Positions 26,372 through 33,882 of a stretch of DNA of 59,667 nt are shown one piece after another. The notes under the pieces are model-generated. The model was not told the DNA's origin, did not search any database, and was given only the letters and a program-made list of their open reading frames with translations. Each line of letters opens with the position of its first letter. The stretch's first letter is position 1. The position numbers and the translations under genes are program-made. Source of the DNA: Verrucomicrobiales bacterium (GTDB lineage Bacteria; Verrucomicrobiota; Verrucomicrobiia; Verrucomicrobiales; DEV007); the NCBI GenBank assembly GCA_029940475.1, contig JAPYUT010000019.1, forward strand, positions 1-59,667, written 5' to 3'.

Positions 26372-26836
26372 ATGGCTTCGAGGAAATATCAGGAAGTTCT
26401 AGAGCAGGCGGATGATGACGCCAAAATGGACATGTCGCCTATGATCGACATGGTGTTCCTGCTTTTGATTTTCTTTATGGTTGCCTCAAGAATGGTTACC
26501 GTAAGGGTTGATCCCAAGATCAAGCCGCCGGTGGCTGACCAGTCGGTTAAACCCAAGAGCGCTAAAGGCAGGATTATCTTTAATATCTATGCCAAGGGCG
26601 CAGGGGGAGAGAGCAAGTATACCACCGCTGATGGCAGTCAGACGGTTACCCTCGAGCAAATTACCAATAAGGTGCAGATGTTTGCCGAGAGCATGGAACA
26701 GAGGGGCACGGAGCCTTCATTGCTGTTGCGTGCACATAAGGATGCTCAGATAGGTGATATCAAGCAGGTCGCTAAAGCGGCGGCGGAAGGCGGAATTAAC
26801 AAGGTGATTTTTGGTGCCTTCAAGACTAGCAAATAA
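26372..26836 (+). CDS. ExbD/TolR-family biopolymer transport protein (first copy)
   Basis: The 154-residue protein has one transmembrane helix (about 28-45) preceded by the motif DMSPMIDMVFLLLIFFM, in which the membrane aspartate is the proton-coupling residue. The C-terminal periplasmic domain ends in LLRAHKDAQIGDIKQVAKAAAEGG followed by INKVIFGAF, typical of ExbD. It partners the preceding ExbB. The second copy downstream differs substantially in sequence, so the channel may use a heterologous ExbD pair. Confidence 0.92.
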   Translation: MASRKYQEVLEQADDDAKMDMSPMIDMVFLLLIFFMVASRMVTVRVDPKIKPPVADQSVKPKSAKGRIIFNIYAKGAGGESKYTTADGSQTVTLEQITNKVQMFAESMEQRGTEPSLLLRAHKDAQIGDIKQVAKAAAEGGINKVIFGAFKTSK

Positions 26837-26853
26837 TTTTTTTATTACATTCA

Positions 26854-27324
26854 ATGGGTCGCAAGAGAAAATATTCCCCGGAAGAAGGAAAGGATCCGGA
26901 ACTGGATATATCGTCGCTGGTTGACGTTGCTTTTCTTCTGCTTATTTACTTTCTGGTAACTTCCACACTGAAGAAGGACGAGACTGATCTTTCCATTGTC
27001 CTTCCGACATCAATCCCAACGGACAACCCGGATCCTGTGGATCCGCTTGCCATTCTGATAGAGGCTGACGGCAGGGTGATTATTGACAAGACCGTGGAAG
27101 TTGGCGCCGCCAGAGCGCCGAAATCCGGGCCGGATAAGCTTCCGCAACTCAGGGCAAAACTTAAGGAGTATAAAGAACTTGCTGACGGGATAGGAAGCAA
27201 GCCGGTGGTAATAGTCGCCGCGGCCGATGAGGGCAATACCCAGCGCTTTATCGATGTTATAAATGCCCTCGCTGCCGTGAAGATTAAAAACATCACGATG
27301 ACGGGGTTTAGTGGTCCGGAGTGA
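26854..27324 (+). CDS. ExbD/TolR-family biopolymer transport protein (second copy)
   Basis: The 156-residue protein begins with a charged N-terminus and the segment LDISSLVDVAFLLLIYFLVTS, which contains the functional aspartate. Its periplasmic part carries a family-typical DEGNTQRFIDVINALAAVKI stretch before the end. It starts 17 bases after the first ExbD. Divergence between the two copies points to specialised roles and not to recent duplication. Confidence 0.92.
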   Translation: MGRKRKYSPEEGKDPELDISSLVDVAFLLLIYFLVTSTLKKDETDLSIVLPTSIPTDNPDPVDPLAILIEADGRVIIDKTVEVGAARAPKSGPDKLPQLRAKLKEYKELADGIGSKPVVIVAAADEGNTQRFIDVINALAAVKIKNITMTGFSGPE

Positions 27325-27503
27325 TTGATGGGAAATGTCTCCCGTTGCATTTACAGGGGAAAAGACTGCTCGATCCCAGTAGAGTATTCTGAATACTTGC
27401 CTGATGTGTCATTTGCGGTATCAAAAATCGAGCTTTCAGGTTGTGGTGGGTTGTTGTAATGTGAGAGGTGATAAATCCTATTGTTTGACTATCCTGAAAT
27501 AAA

Positions 27504-30434
27504 ATGAATTTGATGAGGAATCAGACACTAAGTAATTTCCGGCGAGTATTGTTTGTTCTGCTTGTTTGTGTTGCTGTCGTGTGCATTGGCACTGCGGGAG
27601 CCCAGAATCCTGTTGAGGACAATTACCGTAAAGCCGTCCAGTTGATGGAGGAATCAAAGTGGGCGGATGCTGCAAGTGTGTTGCAGTCCGTGGTCGGGGA
27701 TTACAAGCAGAACGCCTTCAACATCTACGGCCCTGCTTTTGGACTTATCCACTACCACCTTGGCTTGTGTCAGATGCAGCTCAAGAAATACGGGGAAGCG
27801 GAGAAACAGTTTGAGACTACCTACAAGGGTTTCCCTAATCGTATTCCAAAGGAGAAAGCTGATCAGATACCAAATACCCGCAATCATTATCACCTTATGG
27901 CACTTTACCGCTGGGGAACCGCGGCCCAGGCCAAGAAGGAATACGAGGGAGCAATCAAGATTTACAAGAAGTTCGAGAGCGAGAAACCTGAGAAGGGCAC
28001 TTACTCGCCCTTTGAGCTGTACATTAATTACGGCGTTTGTTATGCCCGTCTTGCCAAGATTCCCGAGGCTACCGAGTATCTCCAGAAAGTCTACGGGGTG
28101 TATGACCGAATTAACCTGCGTGAACGGTGGATGCTTCAGAACGCTTTCTTTGACCTTGCTGAGAAATGGATTGAGAAGGAGAGAACAAGCGATGGAATGG
28201 CTTTCATGGCAACCAATGACATGTGGCTGCGGTTCCCTCCTTTTGAGAGCTACAAGTATGGCTTCAACCAGCGTTTGCTAAAGCTAGCCCAGGAGGCTTC
28301 AGGCGGCGAAAAAAACCTTGATGCGCTGGCTTTGCGTTTCTTCACCCTCACTCCACGTACTGAAGATGCGATCTCTGAACTGGAAGACAGGAAGGGCTTC
28401 TACAAGGCCGCGGCCGCCCAGAAGAAGGTTCAGCAAAAGATTGATGACCTTCAGAAAACAATCATCGATGGGACGGCGGTGGATATTCCCGGTCTGCGGC
28501 TGCTGGCCTCGATTTACGAGAAGAATTACAGCCTGCGCAGCGCATACGCCATTTATGATTACATGTCACGCCGTTTCCCGACGGCCAAGTCAACTAAGGA
28601 CAAGAAGACCGTACTTCTCCATCCCGAGATTGTCTATAACGCGACCCGGTGTGCTTTCTCAATTGGAGATTTGCTTTCCGCCCAGCATCACGGCATGAAT
28701 TTTCTTAAGCAATATCCCGGGCATGAACTTGAACCGGAGGTGCAGAGTATGCTGATGGAGCAACTTTTCCGACGGGGGGATTATTTGCGGTGCATCAAGA
28801 TAGCCTCCGACATTCTTCCAAAACTGCCCGAGGGTACTCCTCAGCACGATTTGTGTTTGTTTTGTCTTGGAGGATCCTACTATTATGACGGTCAATATGA
28901 GTCGGCGGACCCGCGGCTTGAGCAGCACGCCATGGAATATCCCGAGAGCGGGTTCCTAGAGGAGTCCAGTTATTATCGCGGGGCCAATAAAGTAAAGCTT
29001 CTCGAGTGGACGCAAGCGGCACCTCTGCTTGAGGCGTGGCTCACGAAATACCCGGAGTCTAGTCTTAGGCCTTTCGCGATCCTTGATCGAGCGACATGTC
29101 ATTTTGCGCAGGATGAATTTGATCCATGCCTTGCAAAGCTTGATGAGATTGAGCAGCGGTTTGAAACCAGTGACATCTATGATCGCAGCCTCAACCTTCG
29201 CGGAGATGTGCTGCAGGTGAAAAAGGACTGGTCACAGGCCGAGCAAACCTACCTTAAAGGCAAGGCGAGGGCAGAACAGGATGGGCATTACCAGGTCGCC
29301 GCTGAGGCGCTCAGCCAACTAGTCCCGGTTGCGACAGCACTCGAGAATTTCAAGGGAGCCGCCGACTACTACGATGAATTCGTGGAAAATTTTGCTGAGA
29401 ATTACCTTGAGCCGCAGGTTGTGTCCATTGCACTTGAGGCACTTTCCCACGAGAGTGTTAATCGTGGACAGGAGGGCCTCGATAAACTTGAGGACATGAT
29501 TGACCGTCTCGGGAGGCAGGAGAACGCTGATCTGGAGAAGGCTATTACAAAATATGGGGATGTTTCCGTGGACCTGAACGGAGCGGATCAAACCATTAAT
29601 AAGCTCAAGACGATGGCCACCAAGGGCGGTCAGCCCGATTCAGTCCAAGCCTGGTTGCTTGTCCTGCGCGTTGACATCATTGAGAAGGAAATGGAGAAGG
29701 GTGCAGCCGCCACGGCGCAAATCAGAACGGCCTTCAGCGAATTGAAGAGTTTCGACAAGAAGGTATTGGCTCCGTATGTGCTTGCGAAGATTGGTGATTT
29801 CCTGCGTAATGCCGACCAGTCCCCGCAGGCGGTACCCTGGTTTGAGGAGATACTCGGGCGGGGGGGGATCGATTCGGTGGATTATGCCAAGAATGCGCTT
29901 GCAAAGATTTATTTCAGGGGTGCTAATCAGGAGCTTCATAAGAAGGCCCTGGACAACGTGAAGTGGGTTCTTGCAAACTCGGGTAACAGCAAGTTGACTG
30001 AGGAATCCGCATACGAGCGGGCCTTGCACTACAGTCGGACAGCGGATTGGGAGGAGGCAGAGACATCATGGTTTGAGTATGTCTCTAATAAATCATGGAG
30101 GAGTCATAGCCCGGAAGCCTGGTATCGTCTTGGCCAGGCACGTGACCATAGGGGCAGGACCGACAAGGCATTAAGTGCCTACCTGCAGAATTATTTTAAG
30201 TATCCACAGTATGTTGATTATTCGATCCCGGCGATGACTCGCAGTGCCGAGATCCAGAAAGCTAACAATAAAGGTAAGGAGGCCTATACCCTGGCACGGA
30301 TGGGTGGCTTAAGATTTGAGAAAAAACTCCGGAGCGATTCACGCTTTAAGAGTGACTTTAATAAGCTCAGGAAGATTTACAATGAGCTTGCGCCGGTACA
30401 TGCAGAGGAAACCCATGAGGATCCGTTCCAGTAA
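27504..30434 (+). CDS. large exported tetratricopeptide-repeat protein
   Basis: The 976-residue protein has a signal peptide (basic start, hydrophobic 14-32, cleavage near AGAQN). It is then almost entirely helical TPR-like repeats, for example NYRKAVQLMEESKWADAASVLQ, KKYGEAEKQFETTYKGFP, GQYESADPRLEQHAMEYPES and GRTDKALSAYLQNYFKYPQY. It probably works in the periplasm. Its position directly downstream of the ExbB/ExbD/ExbD genes suggests that it is the effector or scaffold of that motor, in the place where TolA or TonB would be expected. That role is inference. An alternative start is ATG 27513. The 179-base gap before it shows no clear promoter. Confidence 0.85.
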   Translation: MNLMRNQTLSNFRRVLFVLLVCVAVVCIGTAGAQNPVEDNYRKAVQLMEESKWADAASVLQSVVGDYKQNAFNIYGPAFGLIHYHLGLCQMQLKKYGEAEKQFETTYKGFPNRIPKEKADQIPNTRNHYHLMALYRWGTAAQAKKEYEGAIKIYKKFESEKPEKGTYSPFELYINYGVCYARLAKIPEATEYLQKVYGVYDRINLRERWMLQNAFFDLAEKWIEKERTSDGMAFMATNDMWLRFPPFESYKYGFNQRLLKLAQEASGGEKNLDALALRFFTLTPRTEDAISELEDRKGFYKAAAAQKKVQQKIDDLQKTIIDGTAVDIPGLRLLASIYEKNYSLRSAYAIYDYMSRRFPTAKSTKDKKTVLLHPEIVYNATRCAFSIGDLLSAQHHGMNFLKQYPGHELEPEVQSMLMEQLFRRGDYLRCIKIASDILPKLPEGTPQHDLCLFCLGGSYYYDGQYESADPRLEQHAMEYPESGFLEESSYYRGANKVKLLEWTQAAPLLEAWLTKYPESSLRPFAILDRATCHFAQDEFDPCLAKLDEIEQRFETSDIYDRSLNLRGDVLQVKKDWSQAEQTYLKGKARAEQDGHYQVAAEALSQLVPVATALENFKGAADYYDEFVENFAENYLEPQVVSIALEALSHESVNRGQEGLDKLEDMIDRLGRQENADLEKAITKYGDVSVDLNGADQTINKLKTMATKGGQPDSVQAWLLVLRVDIIEKEMEKGAAATAQIRTAFSELKSFDKKVLAPYVLAKIGDFLRNADQSPQAVPWFEEILGRGGIDSVDYAKNALAKIYFRGANQELHKKALDNVKWVLANSGNSKLTEESAYERALHYSRTADWEEAETSWFEYVSNKSWRSHSPEAWYRLGQARDHRGRTDKALSAYLQNYFKYPQYVDYSIPAMTRSAEIQKANNKGKEAYTLARMGGLRFEKKLRSDSRFKSDFNKLRKIYNELAPVHAEETHEDPFQ

Positions 30435-30470
30435 ACGGGAGCTAAAGCAGAAAATCTTCCATTCCAAGTG

Positions 30471-31514
30471 ATGAAAATATTCAAGTTATTGCGTCCTCTT
30501 CCCGTGATCCTCATTATTCTGGCGGGGCAGGCCGGTGCTAAACCGATCTCAGTCACCATAACGCACAGCGATGGTAATGACTTTCCGGGATTTGCCACCA
30601 AGGCAGACGACAGGAATATTTACATAAGTCAATTTGAGGATGGTTCTGCAGCTAGAGGTTATGCGTTCAGTAGCATGAAGGGAATCTCGTGGGGTGAGCC
30701 GGAGGACTGGAAGAAAGCGAAGGAATACTGGGATCGGCGTGATTATGCCAATGCCACCAAGGCATTTCAGCAGGCGATGGAAGACTACAAGGGATTTGCC
30801 AGTTCACCACACCCGATGATGAAAGACGCGATAGGTGCGCAGGCGGTCTTCTACTACATGGAGTGCCTGCGTCGCACCGGGAAATTTGCGGCAATGATGG
30901 AACCCTATGTGAAGGTACAGAAAGTGAACCTCGGGGCGAAATGGCAGGACCAGATTAAATTGTTTCAGGGATGGGCACATCTTGCCAAAGGAAGATGGAG
31001 ACCCCTGAGTTTCATGATGGAGACCTATGAGGTAAAAAAGTCGCAAATCCCCGGGATCGATGATTATACAGTCGCCCCAAATGAGTTGCCTTTAGTTGAC
31101 AGTTTAAATTTCCAGCATATGGCGCAAGTCGCTTACCTAAGGGCGATTTCAACCGAGAAGCTTTCCGATGAGATGGCAGTGAGACTTGGGGAACTGGATC
31201 CGGATGCGGAAGCGACGCGGGAAGAGCGTATCGTGCTGAATCGAGACATCGGGTTAATGCGGGGTAAGGCACTCACTGATTATTCCCGCGCTTATACAAT
31301 TAATTATGGTGCAGAGCGTGGCCTTGCTCTTCGGTCAATGAAGGGTTCCCTGAGCCTTATTGAGAAGATGCCCGGATTTAAGGAAAACTACACGATGCAG
31401 AAAGAGGCATATGGAGTTGCGGTTCTTTTCAATGTTCTGAATCCCAGCGGTCTTCCCACGAACCTGAAGCATTTATTGTCCAAGCCGGTGGAACCGGAAC
31501 CAGAAGATAATTAG
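30471..31514 (+). CDS. exported protein of unknown function downstream of the TPR gene
   Basis: The 347-residue protein has a signal peptide ending near GQAGAKP. A beta-rich segment (about 25-70, DGNDFPGFATKADDRNIYI) follows, and then helical TPR-like motifs such as AKEYWDRRDYANATKAFQQAMEDY. It ends in an acidic tail (EPEPEDN). I do not recognise a named family. It follows the TPR gene by 36 bases, so it is likely cotranscribed with the ExbB/ExbD/TPR set. A GTG at 30468 is an alternative start. Confidence 0.75.
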   Translation: MKIFKLLRPLPVILIILAGQAGAKPISVTITHSDGNDFPGFATKADDRNIYISQFEDGSAARGYAFSSMKGISWGEPEDWKKAKEYWDRRDYANATKAFQQAMEDYKGFASSPHPMMKDAIGAQAVFYYMECLRRTGKFAAMMEPYVKVQKVNLGAKWQDQIKLFQGWAHLAKGRWRPLSFMMETYEVKKSQIPGIDDYTVAPNELPLVDSLNFQHMAQVAYLRAISTEKLSDEMAVRLGELDPDAEATREERIVLNRDIGLMRGKALTDYSRAYTINYGAERGLALRSMKGSLSLIEKMPGFKENYTMQKEAYGVAVLFNVLNPSGLPTNLKHLLSKPVEPEPEDN

Positions 31515-31710
31515 CGAGGTTGGACGTGCCGTTTGAATGCGGTTACTCAGGAGCGGGAGAACTAGGTGAGGAACACGTCTCCGTGATAAAGAGGCAGGGG
31601 AAATTGACTCATTTACTGATTAATGACGATGAGGTTTTCTGCAGTAAGTGGTGATGCCGGCAAAAGAATCTTTTATTAAAAATAGGGCAGCAAGGTAAGC
31701 TGAAGAAGTA

Positions 31711-31747
31711 AACAAAAACGCCTGCTCCCTAAAAGGTGGCAGGCGTT
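31711..31747 (-). terminator. rho-independent terminator of the small basic protein gene
   Basis: Perfect 9-bp arms AACGCCTGC and GCAGGCGTT (31717-31725 and 31739-31747) enclose a 13-nt loop. On the minus strand the stem is followed by TTTGTTT, a good terminator. It ends transcription about 38 bases past the stop at 31785. The 270-base stretch between 31515 and 31784 holds nothing else I can identify. Confidence 0.8.
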
Positions 31748-31784
31748 ACAGTTGAGTGTGTGGTTGAATTCAATACAGAGCAGG

Positions 31785-31985
31785 CTATTCGCTGTCCTTA
31801 GCAATCTTCAGAGGACGCTTTAGCATGGTAAGAACTTCCCGTGGATTCATTTTCCTTACCTTCGCCTCGTTAACTCCAAGCGTTACAAGGCGTTTTTTCT
31901 GGTCACTTTGACGTCGGCGTTTGGCGGCACCGCCCTTGCGCGGCCGGGTAAGATGCGTTTTCTGGTATTTTCTCTTTAATCGCAT
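31785..31985 (-). CDS. small, strongly basic protein of unknown function
   Basis: The 66-residue protein contains 23 lysine or arginine residues and only five acidic ones. The N-terminal half is arginine-rich (LTRPRKGGAAKRRR). The second half has KKRLVTLGV and a KMNPREVLTMLKRP helix-like segment. Composition suggests binding to RNA or the ribosome. I recall similar short proteins only from Verrucomicrobiota-like genomes, but cannot confirm that here. A Shine-Dalgarno-like AAAGGA lies about 13 bases before the ATG, and a strong terminator follows. Its own terminator and a 154-base gap after coaD suggest independent expression. Confidence 0.7.
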   Translation of the reverse strand: MRLKRKYQKTHLTRPRKGGAAKRRRQSDQKKRLVTLGVNEAKVRKMNPREVLTMLKRPLKIAKDSE

Positions 31986-32139
31986 GACAAATTGTTATCC
32001 TTTGATTGATGATGTCCTGTTGAGTAGTAGATGAACCGGGCGACTAATTTGCACACAATTGAGTTTTGCGAAAGTGATTTTGTCTAGATTGCCGCAACTT
32101 AAAGGGGCAATTATGACCAGGCGGGGGATATCAGAAAGA

Positions 32140-32637
32140 TTAATGAGTCTGGCGTAGAGCATCAAAAACCGGTTTTGGTACCATTTTAATCACATGTTCT
32201 TCCCATCCCTCGGGACCAACCAGTCCCTTGACCATGCTGCTGCTTAGCTCTGCGAGTTCTAGTGGGGGCATAAGGAATATGGTAGTGATAGCGCCGTTTA
32301 GTTGGGCATTGGTGTGGCGCATCCCGCGTTCAAATTCATAATCCTGTGCAGAGCGGATACCACGGAGGATATAGCTTGCGCCTACCTCGGTGGCGTAATC
32401 CACGAGGTATCGGTTGGCGAAGTGCGCAATGCGAAGATTATCGCTTTTGGGCAGCGAGTTACGAAGTATATCCATACGTGGCTCAAGGCCATAGGTGTAT
32501 TCCTTGTCGGGATTAATGCCAATTGCCACTGTAAGATGATCAAAGAGTGTCAGTCCCTGTTCGACCATCCAAAGATGACCGTTGGTAAGGGGATCGAAAC
32601 TGCCCGCGTAAACGGCTCTTTTCTTGGAACCTTCCAT
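32140..32637 (-). CDS. coaD: pantetheine-phosphate adenylyltransferase
   Basis: The 165-residue enzyme makes dephospho-CoA from 4'-phosphopantetheine and ATP, the penultimate step in CoA synthesis. AVYAGSFDPLTNGHLWMVEQ is the nucleotidyltransferase start with the T/HxGH motif as TNGH. YILRGIRSAQDYEFERGMRHTN and the late LAELSSSMVKGL (the ISSTxVR equivalent) are typical. It follows nadK by four bases, so the two cofactor genes are cotranscribed. Length is normal. Confidence 0.97.
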   Translation of the reverse strand: MEGSKKRAVYAGSFDPLTNGHLWMVEQGLTLFDHLTVAIGINPDKEYTYGLEPRMDILRNSLPKSDNLRIAHFANRYLVDYATEVGASYILRGIRSAQDYEFERGMRHTNAQLNGAITTIFLMPPLELAELSSSMVKGLVGPEGWEEHVIKMVPKPVFDALRQTH

Positions 32638-32641
32638 CGTA

Positions 32642-33505
32642 TTATGATAAGGCAGGGCCTTTGGTAAGTAATTTTTTGCGTTTTACTTTGAGGTTGCCGA
32701 TGACATTGAGTGACGGCCCCGTTTTCAACTCGAGCGTTTGACCGATCGAGAGTGGAAACGACAGATGTTCTCCATCGATATAAAGCCTGCCTTTACGCGT
32801 TAGGGATTTGAGTGTGATGGAATTTGAAACAGCAGGCAGGGAGCCGCGGTTGCCACGATGATAAGACTGGATCCTTTTGTCTTCGAGAGGTAATGGAGTG
32901 CCACCTTCCTGAAAGATCCAGGCGGTTGATCCTGCTGCGGTTGCGACCAGAAAGCCACTGTTGCGGAACAATTGCTCGCCAATCCGGTAGCGGGTTGTGG
33001 CGGCCGGATTAGGGTTTGCGAAGAGGATGTCATTGAGGATAGGAGGCCCGGTTTTGTTACCGTTGATGATTGCCTGGCTGCGCGAAATGTTTAGCTTTGG
33101 CAGGTTGCTCAACTGGGAGAAAAATTCAGGAAATTCTGAACCGTTGCAGGCAGACAGGAAACCGATACTTCGTGACGGGTCGGAATTAACGCCGAGTATC
33201 GGAGTTTTAGCATCGATGAAATGCGAAGTCTCGATAAACGTTCCATCGCCACCGACTGTCACGGCTAGGTCAATATCGTTTGTAACAGTTTCCGACAAGT
33301 CGGAACGGTAAAGCATCGTTAGTTCGGCTCCAGATGCAATGAGTGTCGATTTAACCGTCTCAATCGATGCTTTCTGGACCTGATGACTGTGCTCAAAAAA
33401 CTGAGCGTCACGTCCTGATTCTTGCATAAAAAGCATTACATGGGGATCCTTTGAACTATTAAACAGTTCCCATGCACTTTTTTTGTAAACGACTAGGATT
33501 TTCAT
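32642..33505 (-). CDS. nadK: NAD kinase
   Basis: The 287-residue protein phosphorylates NAD to NADP. The active-site motif TVGGDGTFIETSHF is near residue 83. LNDILFANPNPAATTRYRI is the NE/D-type substrate motif region, and GFLVATAAGSTAW is the second family motif. It starts with a typical MKILVVYKK. The 5' neighbour is a divergent M16 peptidase; coaD is directly downstream. Confidence 0.93.
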   Translation of the reverse strand: MKILVVYKKSAWELFNSSKDPHVMLFMQESGRDAQFFEHSHQVQKASIETVKSTLIASGAELTMLYRSDLSETVTNDIDLAVTVGGDGTFIETSHFIDAKTPILGVNSDPSRSIGFLSACNGSEFPEFFSQLSNLPKLNISRSQAIINGNKTGPPILNDILFANPNPAATTRYRIGEQLFRNSGFLVATAAGSTAWIFQEGGTPLPLEDKRIQSYHRGNRGSLPAVSNSITLKSLTRKGRLYIDGEHLSFPLSIGQTLELKTGPSLNVIGNLKVKRKKLLTKGPALS

Positions 33506-33882
33506 CGGGGAATCTCTGCAATTCTGCGAGAGATTAGATTGCTTAGCAACTTTCGCAATTGTGTATAATATGAGATCTTCCGGAATCTGATTTGCTTAGC
33601 AGTAGAGAGCCGAAATATCCCGAATTCTTACATTTTCGATAAATATTACAAGGTTGCTGTGAACGATTGATTTTCTGTGGAGCACGATCAGGTGCCTTGT
33701 GTCCAAATCAGCGATGAGAAGGTATGGGTCATTCCCTTAACATGATAGTGTTCCGGTAGTTTATTCAGATAAAATGAATGGAGCTGTTGGTTATTATGGC
33801 AGTACGAGGATTAGTGCGGGGTGTTTTTCATGCCGGGCTTTGACTTCCCGTCACCGAACTGTACGATCATGACCCAATTGTT
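33506..33882. other. 377-base divergent intergenic region between nadK and an M16 peptidase
   Basis: No gene is supported here. A minus-strand candidate promoter for nadK is TTGCGA and TAATCT with a 16-base spacer, ending near 33528. A consensus TATAAT at 33564-33569 lies on the plus strand without a good -35 box. The decamer TTGCTTAGCA occurs twice (33539-33548 and 33592-33601), 53 bases apart. The remainder up to 33882 shows nothing I can name. Confidence 0.4.
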
